Shown here: piece by piece, positions 52,233 through 61,468 of the stretch
Position numbering within the stretch: the stretch's first letter is position 1
How the letters are laid out: each line of letters begins with the position of its first letter
Assembly (NCBI RefSeq): GCF_008923185.1
Contig: NZ_WBMT01000005.1
Location: 124,001 to 188,000, forward strand
Length of the DNA: 64,000 nt
From: Actinomadura rudentiformis
GTDB taxonomy: Bacteria > Actinomycetota > Actinomycetes > Streptosporangiales > Streptosporangiaceae
Reading direction: 5' to 3'
Program-made: the position numbers and the translations under genes
The notes under the pieces: generated by a model
What the model was told of the DNA's origin: nothing
What the model saw: only the letters and a program-made list of their open reading frames with translations
Databases searched by the model: none

Positions 52233-52970
52233 GTGGGCGAGATCGTGGTGGTGCGCGATGGCTCTGGGCCGGAGATCCTGCTTGTGCATGGCGGTGCCGG
52301 CCCTCGGACGACGTGGGGCGCTTTGGCTCCGCTGGCCGATCGGTGGACGCTGGCATACGTCCATCGCCGTGGCTATCCGCCGAGTCCACCACCGCAGAAG
52401 AGTCAGGACTTCGAGGTGGACGCCCTGGACCTTGCACCACTGCTCATCGAACGCCCGCACGTTGTCGCCCACTCCTACGGCGTCCTCGGGACGTTGATCG
52501 CGGCCGCTGCCGCCCCGGGCAGCGTGCGCTCGCTCACCCTGATCGAGCCACCGCTCAACTACCTAGTCCCTGACGATCCCGAGGTGGCGCGGCTCGCGCG
52601 CATCGGCGATGGGGTCCTCACCCACGGCATGGACATGGACCCGACCGAGTTGCGGGAGTTCCTCCACCTGGCGGGCGCACCCATCGGCGACGGCCCGCTC
52701 CCCGAGCACGTCGTCGCCAGCGTTCGGCGGGCGCACGGTGGTCGGCCGCCCAGCGAAGCGCGCCCAAAGCTCGACGCGATCCGTGACGCCGGCGTCCCAG
52801 TGCTCGTCGCCTCCGGAGACCACACGGCCGCGCTTGAGCGGATCTGCGACGCTCTTGCTGATGCGCTCGGCGGCGAGCGCAGCGTTCATCCGGGCGCTGG
52901 TCACTTCGTCGCGGCAGCACCGGGCTTCGCCGAACGGCTTGAGACCTTCCTGCACAAGAGCGTCACGTAG
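52233..52970 (+). CDS. Alpha/beta hydrolase-fold protein
   Basis: This protein of about 245 residues has the oxyanion segment LLVHGGAGPRTTW, the nucleophile elbow VAHSYGVLG (catalytic Ser), VLVASGDHT with the acid position, and the C-terminal His in HPGAGHFVAA. It is a small cytoplasmic hydrolase of unknown substrate. GTG 52233 is the first good in-frame start, but no ribosome binding site is seen, so the start is uncertain. Base composition is slightly less GC-rich than its neighbours. No obvious link to polysaccharide use. Confidence 0.75.
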   Translation: MGEIVVVRDGSGPEILLVHGGAGPRTTWGALAPLADRWTLAYVHRRGYPPSPPPQKSQDFEVDALDLAPLLIERPHVVAHSYGVLGTLIAAAAAPGSVRSLTLIEPPLNYLVPDDPEVARLARIGDGVLTHGMDMDPTELREFLHLAGAPIGDGPLPEHVVASVRRAHGGRPPSEARPKLDAIRDAGVPVLVASGDHTAALERICDALADALGGERSVHPGAGHFVAAAPGFAERLETFLHKSVT

Positions 52971-52982
52971 CGAGCTCCTCCC

Positions 52983-53140
52983 AGCACGGTGGCAACGAGG
53001 ATAAGAATCGCAGCGAACAACTAGCGTTCGTAGCAGACGGTGAGCCGGGCGACGGTGCCTTCGATCTTCCAGCGGTAGCCCCCGAGGCGTTCGCCGGTTT
53101 CGATGACCCGCCGCGCGATGGTCTGATGCCAGCCTGGCGC
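52983..53140 (-). pseudogene. Decayed IS5-family transposase C-terminus
   Basis: The minus strand encodes ARRVIETGERLGGYRWKIE followed by RLTVCYER, a stop, then LFAAILILVATVL. This tracks the C-terminal end of IS5-type transposases (ARRGIE...RLGRYRWKIERT...RRLTLRYER...AFLTLAA), with the usual WLxGYR segment deleted and a stop inside. Only this tail is recognisable; no terminal inverted repeats were found. It marks an old insertion between the hydrolase and GH74 genes. Confidence 0.6.
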
Positions 53141-53477
53141 GCCAGTTGCTGAAAGGCCCGGCAGTCGTGAACCTTGGCCGCAGAGCCGCCGTGAGGGACT
53201 TCCGCCCTGATCGTGGACACCGGTTGCCATGCGGTGTTTGTAGACCTTCAGCCATCCGTTGCGTCCGCGCGGCGCTCTTGGTGGGACCTGGGGTTCCGGG
53301 CGGACGGCACGTTTGTGGAACGCCGTCCCGGACCGGCCGCGCGGGGGACGCGGGTGATGGAGATGGGATGCGAGCAGGGTTGAGGTCACCTTGGGGCGCT
53401 GTTCTGGATCAATCCTGGATGGCTGACCGGCTCATGATTGCGAAGGGGCGCTCTCTGAGTTCGGCGATGACAACGCG
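53141..53477. other. Intergenic remnant with no recognisable gene
   Basis: This stretch between the IS5-like relic and the GH74 stop contains short frames with irregular codon use and no ribosome binding site. It may hold further decayed transposase or gene debris. I see no terminator hairpin, operator or convincing coding sequence. Confidence 0.45.
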
Positions 53478-56060
53478 TTAGTCGGTGGTGCAGGTCGGGG
53501 TGATCGATGCGGTTGCGCCGCTGGCTACGAAGCCGAATGTTGTTGTGCCGTTGGCGGGGAGGGAGCCGTTCCAGGACTCGTTGGCCGCGGTCACGGTCGA
53601 GCCCTGCTGGGTCAGTTTGGCGCTCCAGTGCTGGGTGACCTTCTGGTCGCCCGGGAACGTCCAGCCGACCTTCCAGCTCTTGGTCGGTGTGGTGCTGGTG
53701 ACCGTCACTTCGCCCTGGTGGCCGCCCTGCCATGAGCTGGTCGTCTTGTAGGTGGCGGTGCAGCTGGAGGGTGGATCGGTCGGTGTGGTGCTCGTGTCGC
53801 CGTAGATGATGCCTCGGCCGTTCGTGCCGAGGTAGACGCGGCCGTAGACACGTGGGTCGCCGGTCAGGGCCTCGCCCATGTTCCCGTATTGGTGCTGGTC
53901 GTCGTTCACACGTACCCAGGTGGCGCCGGCGTCGTCGGAGCGGAACAGGCCGGTGACGTTGTTGATTGTGGCGACGGCGTAGAGGGCCTGGTAGGTGCGG
54001 CCGGGGGCGGGCTTGCCGAATCCCACGTTTACGGCTTTGGACACGTTCGGGAGCTTGGTGAACGTGGCGCCCGAGTCGGTGGAGCGGAAGAGTCCTGTTT
54101 CACCGGCCAGCCATATGTCGCCTTCCTTGCCGGGTAGTGCTTTGAAGTGCACTCCGGTCGTGGGTAGGCCTGTGGCGGCGGGTGTGAAGCTCTGGCCGCC
54201 GTTGGTGCTCACGTAGAAACGTCCGTTGGAGAACGCGTAGAACTTGCTGGCGTTGACTCTGTCCGACTCGATGATGGCGTTGGCGGGGACGCCGGAGGAG
54301 GGGCTCCAGGTTGTGCCGAAGCCGGTGGAATGGACGACCTGCTGTCCGGAGTCGCCCGGTGCCCAGACGAAACGGGAGCCGTCTGCTGCGGCTGCGACGG
54401 TGCCTCCCTGGTTGACGCCGCTTGGTTCGGTGCCCTGGAACCAGTTGGCCCCGCCGTCGGTCGAGAACGCGACGTGGCTGTCGTTCGGCCGGTCGGAGTC
54501 GGTGAAGTTGCCCGTCCGCACCAGGATGTTGGGATTGGCCTCGGCGTAGTCCAGGCTGGTGGTGCTGGTGAAGACGGGTTGCGTGAACATTGTGGCGGGG
54601 ACCGTGGTGAGGTCGGGGTGGCGGAAGCCGCCTATGTCGCCCAGGGCGCTGACCAGGGGCGCTCCGGAGGGCGGGCTGATCAGGTCCAGGACGGCTGTTT
54701 CTTCGAGGCCTTTCACCATGGGTTTGATGGTGATTTTGCCGCCCGCGTCCCATTGGGAGAGATTCTCGGAGCCGTAGATCGTTGCCCCGGTCCCGTACAT
54801 CAGGCGGTCGGAGTCGAAGGGGTCGATCTCGACTGATTCGTTCATCCAGCCCAGCTTGGGGGTGACCTCGGGCGGTGACGGGTTGGCGCCGAACGTCAGC
54901 CACGGCACGGACGAGATGTCGTGGGTGTAGCGGAAGCTGCGGTTGGGGTAGCCGTTCCAGTCCCAGATGCGCGTCCAGGTCGCGCCGCCGTCGGTGCTGC
55001 GGAAGAGGATCATGTCGGGCCACCAGGACACCTGTGTCGCGACCATGAGGGTGCCGGGTCGCCGGCGGTCGACGGTCAGCCCGCTGTAGCCGAAGTAGTC
55101 GTCGGAACTGCTCGACGGGATCGGGCTGATCTGCGTCCATCCGCCGGTCTTGGTGTCGTACTTCCAGACGTCGCCCTTGGCGCCGGTGTAGGGGCCGCCG
55201 GTGTCGCTCGTGGCGATGTAGAGGGAGTCCCCGGCCAGCACGCCCTTGTGGGCGATGTAGCCGGTCGGCTGGCCGGCGAGGCGGGTCCAGGTCGCGCCCG
55301 CGTCGGTGCTCCGGTAGACGGTGTTCGCCTTGTCGGCTACGCCGGCGTAGATGGTCTTCGTGGGGGTGCCGGACGTGCCGGTGCTCTCGTCGAACGTCAC
55401 CCATACGACGCCGGGGCGGTGGCTGCCATAGCCGTTCGGGTCGCTCGGGTCCTCGGCGTAGTCGCCGGGGTTGGTGAACGAGGAGACCTTGGACCAGGTC
55501 GCGCCGCGGTCGGTGCTCTTCCAGAGACCGTTGCCTTCGGGGGCGCCGAGGTAGAGCACCCGGTTGTCGTTCGGGTCGACCGCGAGCCGTTCGCCCATGC
55601 CGCGGCCCGGCATGTTGCCGCCGAGCTTGAACGGGAGTTCGGTGGCCTGCCAGGTCTTCCCTCGGTCGGCGGAGCGCAGGATCGCCCCTTTGTTGGGGTC
55701 CCAGGAGTTGGTGTACATCCCGGCGGCCACGTAGACCCGGTCGGCGTCCACGGGGTCGGCGGCCATGCTGACCACGCCGTTATAGCCCCACTTGTCCCAG
55801 CCCACCCAGTCGAGGAGCGGGATCCATGTCTTGCCCGCCTGGTCCCAGCGGTACGCGCCGCCGATGTCGGTGCGGGCGTAGATGAGGTTCTTCTCCTTGC
55901 GGCTGAAGACGATCCCGGGCACGAAGCCGCCGCCGTCGATCCGGACGTTCTTCCAGGAGTACGACTCGGCTGCCACTGCCTGTACCGGGGCGGCCGGTAC
56001 CAGGGCCGCCGCGGTGATGGCCAGCCCGGCCGTGATGCCACCGGCGAGCGCTCTTCGCAT
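53478..56060 (-). CDS. Secreted GH74 endo-xyloglucanase with C-terminal CBM2
   Basis: This 860-residue enzyme has a signal peptide (about 1-31) and two seven-bladed beta-propeller domains with many S/T-x-D-G/A-G-x-T-W repeats. Catalytic Asp residues are Asp65 in ARTDIGGAYRW and Asp475 in ALGDIGGFRH, 410 apart as in Clostridium XghA (70/480). A Pro/Thr linker leads to a CBM2 of the SWQGGHQGEV type with all three Trp (SSW, QHW, ESW). GH74 enzymes cut the xyloglucan backbone. A TCGAATCGCTTCGA operator is 40 bases upstream of ATG 56060, tying it to the xylBA/ABC-GH31/GH3 regulon. Confidence 0.96.
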   Translation of the reverse strand: MRRALAGGITAGLAITAAALVPAAPVQAVAAESYSWKNVRIDGGGFVPGIVFSRKEKNLIYARTDIGGAYRWDQAGKTWIPLLDWVGWDKWGYNGVVSMAADPVDADRVYVAAGMYTNSWDPNKGAILRSADRGKTWQATELPFKLGGNMPGRGMGERLAVDPNDNRVLYLGAPEGNGLWKSTDRGATWSKVSSFTNPGDYAEDPSDPNGYGSHRPGVVWVTFDESTGTSGTPTKTIYAGVADKANTVYRSTDAGATWTRLAGQPTGYIAHKGVLAGDSLYIATSDTGGPYTGAKGDVWKYDTKTGGWTQISPIPSSSSDDYFGYSGLTVDRRRPGTLMVATQVSWWPDMILFRSTDGGATWTRIWDWNGYPNRSFRYTHDISSVPWLTFGANPSPPEVTPKLGWMNESVEIDPFDSDRLMYGTGATIYGSENLSQWDAGGKITIKPMVKGLEETAVLDLISPPSGAPLVSALGDIGGFRHPDLTTVPATMFTQPVFTSTTSLDYAEANPNILVRTGNFTDSDRPNDSHVAFSTDGGANWFQGTEPSGVNQGGTVAAAADGSRFVWAPGDSGQQVVHSTGFGTTWSPSSGVPANAIIESDRVNASKFYAFSNGRFYVSTNGGQSFTPAATGLPTTGVHFKALPGKEGDIWLAGETGLFRSTDSGATFTKLPNVSKAVNVGFGKPAPGRTYQALYAVATINNVTGLFRSDDAGATWVRVNDDQHQYGNMGEALTGDPRVYGRVYLGTNGRGIIYGDTSTTPTDPPSSCTATYKTTSSWQGGHQGEVTVTSTTPTKSWKVGWTFPGDQKVTQHWSAKLTQQGSTVTAANESWNGSLPANGTTTFGFVASGATASITPTCTTD

Positions 56061-56099
56061 GGACGGTTCCTCCTCGTACTGCGACTGGCCGGAGGATGG

Positions 56100-56113
56100 T
56101 CGAATCGCTTCGA
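56100..56113. promoter_or_regulatory. LacI-type operator before the GH74 gene
   Basis: TCGAATCGCTTCGA differs from TCGAAGCGCTTCGA at one position. It lies 39 bases upstream of the GH74 ATG. Confidence 0.75.
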
Positions 56114-56224
56114 TGAGGCAAGGGTGAGGCCGGTCCGGATGGCGGTTTTCAGCGGCTGTGGGTGTTGGGGGCGGGTGTGAGCTGCGTCAACGTCCCGTTC
56201 CGGCGAATGAACGCGTGAAAGTCG

Positions 56225-57772
56225 TCACAGCGGCATGTACTCGAACCACGCGAAGTCTGCGACCCCATCGGCTGGGTGGCCCTGCGAACTGGCGTACATC
56301 CCGAGGTAGGCACCGGTGAAACCGCCGGCGACCTCGGAACTGAGCAGCCGCCCGTCGACCGGGTCGCCCAGTGACTGCCAGCGGCCGGGTTCCACGGCGT
56401 AGCGCATCTGGTACGACTGGCCGCGCGCCTCGACGCCCAGGTAGACGCGGCCCGGCGGCGCCGGCTGTTCGGCCAGTACCGTGTCGATGCCCTGCTCGCG
56501 CCGTACGACCTGCAATCCGTTCGAGCCGAGCACATGCCGAACGTGGAAGTCCTCGTTCTGGACCAGCGCCAGGCCCGCGCACGCGTGCTCGTCGGCAGGG
56601 ACGAAGTCCAGCGCGGTGAACGCGGCGAAGTCCCGGTGTTGCTGCCGCCGCCCCACAAAGGAGGGGCAGTCGGTGTCCGCCAGGCTCTCCGGGCGGACCC
56701 GCAGCCGCAGATGTCCTGGGCGTTCGGTCAAGGTCCACCAGTGTTTGCGTGGGGTCCGCCGCACATTCCAGCACGGGGCGAGGTCCGGTGCGTCGAAGTG
56801 GTCGCACGAGGGTTCCGCAGGCCACCTGTGCTCGGGCAGGTCGGGCATGGCGTGGAGCGGCTCAACGGGCCCGGCCACCGGCCAGCCGTCCTCCCATCGG
56901 ACGGGGGTCAGGAACGTCTCACGGCCCAGGTTGGCGAAGTATCCGCCGTACGGGCGGACGGCCAGGAGCACCATCCACCATTCCCCGCGGGCCGTCTCCA
57001 CCAGGTCGGCGTGACCGGTCGCCATGATCGGTTGGTCGAGGCCGAGGTGCCGGTGGGTGAGCACGGGGTTGCGCGGGTCGCCCTCGTACGGTCCGGTGAC
57101 CCGGTCGGCGCGGGCGGCGATGACGGCGTGATCCTCGGCGGTGCCTCCCTCGGCGGTGATCAGGAGGTAACGGCCGCCGATCTTGTAGAGGTGGGGCGCC
57201 TCTGACCAGATCGCGCCCCGCACCGCCCCGTCCCAGATCACGTGCTCCTCGCCGGTCAGCCGCATGCCCGCCGGATCGAACTCGCGCAGCCAGATCTCGG
57301 TGTGCCCCTTGTACCGGCCGGTGAGCCGGGTGGCGGTGAGCCAGGCGCGGCCGTCGTCGTCGAAGAACAACGAGGGATCGAAGCCCTCGCCCTCCAGACG
57401 GTGCGGCTCCGACCAGGGCCCGGCGGGGTCGGTGGCCGTCACCACGAAGTGCCCGGACCACCGCGTGCCGTCCACGAGCGTGCAGACCACGAAGAACGTG
57501 CCGTCGTGGTGGCGGATGGCGGGCGCGTACAACCCGCCGGACGCCCGCACCCCGTCGAGCGGCAGCTGTTCCGGCCGGTCCAGGACGTGGCCCAGCGGGC
57601 GCCAGTGCACCAGGTCCCGGCTGTGAAAGATCGGCAGACCGGGGAACCACTCGAACGACGACGTGACCAGGTAGAAGTCGTCACCGACCCGGCAGATCGA
57701 TGGGTCCGGATGGCAGCCGGGCAGGACGGGGTTCTCGAACGGCGGGTTCTCGAACGGCGGCTTGCCGGGCAT
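56225..57772 (-). CDS. Cytoplasmic GH43 beta-xylosidase/alpha-L-arabinofuranosidase
   Basis: This 515-residue enzyme has an N-terminal five-bladed propeller with catalytic base Asp23 in GCHPDPS, pKa-modulating Asp in FDPSLFFDDDG, and acid Glu in WSEAPHLYK, followed by a C-terminal concanavalin-like sandwich domain (about 330-515, typical of XynB-type GH43). It lacks a signal peptide. The N-terminus has a duplicated PPFENP. ATG 57772 overlaps the GH3 stop (TGATG). With the GH3 it degrades imported xylo- or arabinoxylo-oligosaccharides. Confidence 0.93.
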   Translation of the reverse strand: MPGKPPFENPPFENPVLPGCHPDPSICRVGDDFYLVTSSFEWFPGLPIFHSRDLVHWRPLGHVLDRPEQLPLDGVRASGGLYAPAIRHHDGTFFVVCTLVDGTRWSGHFVVTATDPAGPWSEPHRLEGEGFDPSLFFDDDGRAWLTATRLTGRYKGHTEIWLREFDPAGMRLTGEEHVIWDGAVRGAIWSEAPHLYKIGGRYLLITAEGGTAEDHAVIAARADRVTGPYEGDPRNPVLTHRHLGLDQPIMATGHADLVETARGEWWMVLLAVRPYGGYFANLGRETFLTPVRWEDGWPVAGPVEPLHAMPDLPEHRWPAEPSCDHFDAPDLAPCWNVRRTPRKHWWTLTERPGHLRLRVRPESLADTDCPSFVGRRQQHRDFAAFTALDFVPADEHACAGLALVQNEDFHVRHVLGSNGLQVVRREQGIDTVLAEQPAPPGRVYLGVEARGQSYQMRYAVEPGRWQSLGDPVDGRLLSSEVAGGFTGAYLGMYASSQGHPADGVADFAWFEYMPL

Positions 57773-60138
57773 CAGAGCTGCGCGATGTGGACGGGGACGG
57801 TGAGGACCCGGTCGTCGCCCGGCTCCCGCACCGGTCCTTCCAGGGTGAACGCGCCGCGCAGCACCAGGTCCTCGTCCGCGCTGGAGCCGCCGACCGCCAC
57901 CTCGATGACGCCGGGTTCCACGATGCGGCGCATCGCGGGCCCGGTGAAGGACGTGCGGTCGGCGTGCACCTCGAACTCGACCCGGGCGGACCGGCCGGGT
58001 TCCAGCCGGACCCGGGCCCAGCCCGCCAGCCACCGGGCCGGGCGCACCACCGACGCGACCGGATCGGACAGGTAGAGCTGGACCACCTCGGTGCCCGCGC
58101 GGTCTCCGGTGTTGGTGACGGTCAAGGAGATGTGCACGACGCCATCGGTAGGCGCCGCGGGATCGACGCGCAGCTCGTCGTAGGAGAAGCCGGTCCAGGT
58201 CAGGCCATGGCCGAACGGGTAGAGCGGCGTCGGGTCGACCGTGCTCCAGTCGTGGGGGCCTTCCATCCGGGAGCGCAGGTGGCCGCCGGCCGGATCGTCC
58301 GCGTGGCGCGGGAGGTTCATCGGGAGCCGGCCGGACGGCTCGGCCCGGCCGGACAGGATCCCGGCGATCGCGGGACCGCCCTCCTCACCGGGGAAGAACG
58401 CCTGGACCACCGCGCCGGCCCGCTCCGCGAGTCCGCCCATCGCGTAGGGGCGGCCGGATATCAGCACGATCACGGTGGGCGTGCCCGTGGCCAGCACCGC
58501 CTCGGCGAGCTCACGCTGGCGGCCGGGAAGCGCGAGGGACGCGGTGTCGCAGCCCTCGCCGGAGGTGCCTCGCCCGAACAAGCCCGCGCGGTCCCCGAGG
58601 GCGAGCACGCACACCTCGGCCTCCTGCGCGGCCCGTACGGCTGCGGCGATGTCGGAGTCCTGCTCTACCAGCAGGCTCGAAAGCTCCACCTTGATGTCTG
58701 CGTCGGGCATCTCCGCGCGGAGCGCCTCCGCCAGGGACGGCACGTGGACGCCCGGAGGTGCCTCGGGATGCTGGGGGCCCACATGGTTGGGGAAGGAGTA
58801 GCACCCCGTCATGGCGAGCGGGTCGTCGGCGAGCGGCCCCGCAAGGGCGATTCGCCGGGCCCGCAGGGGCAGGCCGCCGTCCCGTCCGCCCCGCAGGGGG
58901 AGGACGCCGTCGTTGGCGAGCAGCACCACGGATTCCTCGGCGAGGCGGCGGGCCAGCCTCCGGTGCTCGGGCGGGTCCAGCAGGGCCTCCGGCTCCGCGG
59001 TCGCCGCGAATCGTTCCGCCTCGTCCAGTTCGGCGCGCCAGCCGCCGTCGAGCAGGCCGAGCTCGGCCTTCATCGTGAGCACGCGGGCGGCCGCCCGGTC
59101 CAGCAGGTCCTCCGGGACGGCGCCGCCGCGCACCGCGGCGACGAGGGGCTCGCCGTAGCACCGTGTGGTGGGGAGCTCGACGTCGAGCCCGGCGCGGAGC
59201 GCGGCGGCGCCGGCCTCGGCACGGGATCCGGCGATCCCGTGCCGGCTTTGGAGGAACGAGACCCCGAAGTAGTCGGCGACCACCGTTCCGGTGAAGCCCA
59301 GCGTGTCGCGCAGCAGGCCGGTGAGCAGCCGTTCGTCGGCCGTGGCGGGCACGCCGTCCATGTCGGTGTAGGAAGGCATGACCGACCGTGCGCCGCCCTC
59401 GCGCAGCGCCAGCACGAAGGGCTCCATGACGACGTCGGCCAGCTCCCGGGGGCCCATCGCGGCGGGGGCCATGTTGCGGGCGCCGCGTGAGGACGAATAG
59501 CCGGCGAAGTGCTTGAGCGTCGCCACGATGCCCGAGCGCTCCAGCCCGCGGACGTAGGCGGTGCCGATCACGCCGACCAGGTAGGGGTCCTCGGCGACGC
59601 ACTCCTCCGTACGCCCCCAGCGGGGGTCGCGGGCCACGTCCAGTACGGGGGCCAGCCCCTGGTGCACGCCCAGCCGGCGCATGTTCGCCCCGATCGCGGC
59701 GGCCATCTCCTCGATGAGCTCGGCGTCGAAGGAGGCGCCCCACGCCGGTGGGCTGGGGAAGACGGTCGCGCGCCAGGTCATGAAGCCCGTCAGGCACTCC
59801 TCGTGCACGATCGCAGGGAGGCCGAACCGGCTCGCGGCCGAGATCTGCTCCTGGAGATCACGCAGCCGGGCGACGCCGTCGGCGGGGGAGACCGGTGCGG
59901 TGCCGAACACCCGGGTGAGCTGGCCGAGCCCGTGCTTGGCCAGCTCGTCCAGGGCGGGCGCGTCCTCGCCGCTGTCGTCCTCCATCGGCGCGACCGGGGC
60001 GCCGGCCGCCGCGGTCATCGCCCAGAACGAGGAGAGCTGTCCCGCCTTCTCCTCGACGGTCATGCGGGCGATCAGGTCGGCGACCCGGTCGGCCACGGGA
60101 AGGCTGGGGTCACGCCACGGCTCGGCTGCGTCCGTCAT
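57772..60138 (-). CDS. bxlA: Cytoplasmic GH3 beta-xylosidase (BxlA-like)
   Basis: This 788-residue enzyme has no signal peptide. The GH3 barrel contains PRWGRTEECVAEDPYLVG, the KH motif LKHFAGYS and nucleophile Asp in VVADYFGV; the C-terminal sandwich and fibronectin-like domains end the protein (YPFGHGLTWTGFSY). The neighbourhood of LacI regulator and divergent ABC importer is that of the Streptomyces bxl xylobiose system, so xylobiose or xylo-oligosaccharides are the likely substrates. GGAGG precedes ATG 60138; the start lies within the end of the LacI gene (29-base overlap). Confidence 0.9.
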   Translation of the reverse strand: MTDAAEPWRDPSLPVADRVADLIARMTVEEKAGQLSSFWAMTAAAGAPVAPMEDDSGEDAPALDELAKHGLGQLTRVFGTAPVSPADGVARLRDLQEQISAASRFGLPAIVHEECLTGFMTWRATVFPSPPAWGASFDAELIEEMAAAIGANMRRLGVHQGLAPVLDVARDPRWGRTEECVAEDPYLVGVIGTAYVRGLERSGIVATLKHFAGYSSSRGARNMAPAAMGPRELADVVMEPFVLALREGGARSVMPSYTDMDGVPATADERLLTGLLRDTLGFTGTVVADYFGVSFLQSRHGIAGSRAEAGAAALRAGLDVELPTTRCYGEPLVAAVRGGAVPEDLLDRAAARVLTMKAELGLLDGGWRAELDEAERFAATAEPEALLDPPEHRRLARRLAEESVVLLANDGVLPLRGGRDGGLPLRARRIALAGPLADDPLAMTGCYSFPNHVGPQHPEAPPGVHVPSLAEALRAEMPDADIKVELSSLLVEQDSDIAAAVRAAQEAEVCVLALGDRAGLFGRGTSGEGCDTASLALPGRQRELAEAVLATGTPTVIVLISGRPYAMGGLAERAGAVVQAFFPGEEGGPAIAGILSGRAEPSGRLPMNLPRHADDPAGGHLRSRMEGPHDWSTVDPTPLYPFGHGLTWTGFSYDELRVDPAAPTDGVVHISLTVTNTGDRAGTEVVQLYLSDPVASVVRPARWLAGWARVRLEPGRSARVEFEVHADRTSFTGPAMRRIVEPGVIEVAVGGSSADEDLVLRGAFTLEGPVREPGDDRVLTVPVHIAQL

Positions 60139-61198
60139 GGGATCCTCCGGGGGATGCGGGCGGGCTGGGGGGAGACGGGACGATGGCAGGCGGCGCGGTG
60201 GAGTGCCGGATGCGCAGGTCGGTGGAGAGCTCGATCCGGGGCGTCAGCAGCGGCTGCCCGTCCAGCAGCTGGAGCAGTGTCCGCGCGGCGACCCGGCCCA
60301 TCTCCTCCAGCGGCTGGCGCACCGTGGTGAGGGGCGGGGAGAGCCATTCGCACATTGGCAGATCGTCGAAGCCGACGACGCTGAGGTCTTCGGGAACGCG
60401 CAGCCCGGCCTGCCGCGCCGCCTGGTAGGCGCCCATGGCCTGCTGGTCGCTGCCCGCGAAGATCGCGGTCGGCGGATCGGGGAGCGCCAGCAGTTCCCGG
60501 GTCCGGGCGAAGCCGCCCTCGTGCCGGAAGTCGCCGTAACGGATCAGGTCCCGGTCGACCTCGACTCCGGCCCGTTCCAGCGCACTCCGGTATCCGTCCA
60601 CCCGCGCCTGGGTGCACAACATGTCGGCAGGGCCGCCGATCATCCCGATCCGGCGGTGGCCCAGTGCGAGCAGATGGTCGGTGGCCGCCGTCCCGCCCGC
60701 CCAGTTGGTCGCGCCGATGCTGGCGATGTCGCGGTCGGGCAGGTTGACGGGGTCGATCAGCACCAGCGCCACCCCGGCGCGCTCCAGCTGCGCGCGCTGC
60801 TGCGCCGTCATCCGGGAGGTCACCAGGATCACGCCGTCGCTGTGGTGCAGGACCGGCAGGTTCTGCCAGCTCGGCGGGCGCGCGTCGTCCTCATGGACCT
60901 GGGAGACGACCACGCCGGTGCCGTGGACGGCGCACTCGGCCTCCACCCCGCGGAGGATCTCCACCGCCCAGGGGCTGTCGAGCCCGGCCAGCACCAGGTC
61001 CACCAGGCCCGAGCGCCGGGACCGCCGGGCGCCGCCCGGCGCGAGGTAGTTGTGCGAGCGCAGCAACTCCTCCACCCGCTCGCGGGTCCCCGGGGCGACA
61101 TCGGTCCGCCCGTTGAGCACCTTGGACACCGTGGCGGGCGACACCCCCGCCTCCGCCGCGATCACCGCGAGCGTGGGGCGCGACGGCCGGTCGCTCAT
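60110..61198 (-). CDS. bxlR: LacI-family regulator of the bxl cluster (BxlR-like)
   Basis: This 362-residue repressor has the LacI helix-turn-helix TLAVIAAEAGVSPATVSKVL (residues about 9-28) and a sensor domain with DPVNLPDRDIASIGATNW, FAGSDQQAMGAYQAARQ and VVGFDDLPMCEWLSPPLTTVRQP. ATG 61198 is preceded by AAGGAGGG. First gene of a LacI-GH3-GH43 operon, divergent from the ABC importer. It probably binds the TTTCGAAAC-type sites in the 270-base gap and responds to xylobiose or xylose, by analogy with Streptomyces BxlR. Confidence 0.9.
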   Translation of the reverse strand: MSDRPSRPTLAVIAAEAGVSPATVSKVLNGRTDVAPGTRERVEELLRSHNYLAPGGARRSRRSGLVDLVLAGLDSPWAVEILRGVEAECAVHGTGVVVSQVHEDDARPPSWQNLPVLHHSDGVILVTSRMTAQQRAQLERAGVALVLIDPVNLPDRDIASIGATNWAGGTAATDHLLALGHRRIGMIGGPADMLCTQARVDGYRSALERAGVEVDRDLIRYGDFRHEGGFARTRELLALPDPPTAIFAGSDQQAMGAYQAARQAGLRVPEDLSVVGFDDLPMCEWLSPPLTTVRQPLEEMGRVAARTLLQLLDGQPLLTPRIELSTDLRIRHSTAPPAIVPSPPSPPASPGGSHDGRSRAVA

Positions 61199-61275
61199 GG
61201 CCCTCCTTCGGCTGTTGAGCACGACGTCGTGTGAGCGTGACGTCTCGTGAGCATGACGACAGCGAACAGTATCGC

Positions 61276-61390
61276 AATGTTTCGAAGCCTCACACCCGTC
61301 CAGATGGGGACATAACTGAGGTCTTGACCCAGAGAATGCGCCTTCTTAGAGTTCCGGCACAGGGATGTTTCCGAGAATTTTCGAAACATT
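61276..61390. promoter_or_regulatory. Inverted BxlR-type operator sites in the bxl divergent region
   Basis: AATGTTTCGAA (61276-61286) and its exact inverse TTCGAAACATT (61380-61390) face each other. The second is part of a longer element, ATGTTTC (61365-61371), 11 bases, GAAACAT (61383-61389). The sites differ from the GCGCTT-type operators and sit between the divergent bxlR and bxlE starts, fitting control of both operons. Confidence 0.65.
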
Positions 61391-61468
61391 TTCGGCAGTG
61401 ACTCCGCTATCAATCCACCTGTCACCGGCAACCTGTCACCGGCACAGCCCACCCCGTCAGGAGGCCCC

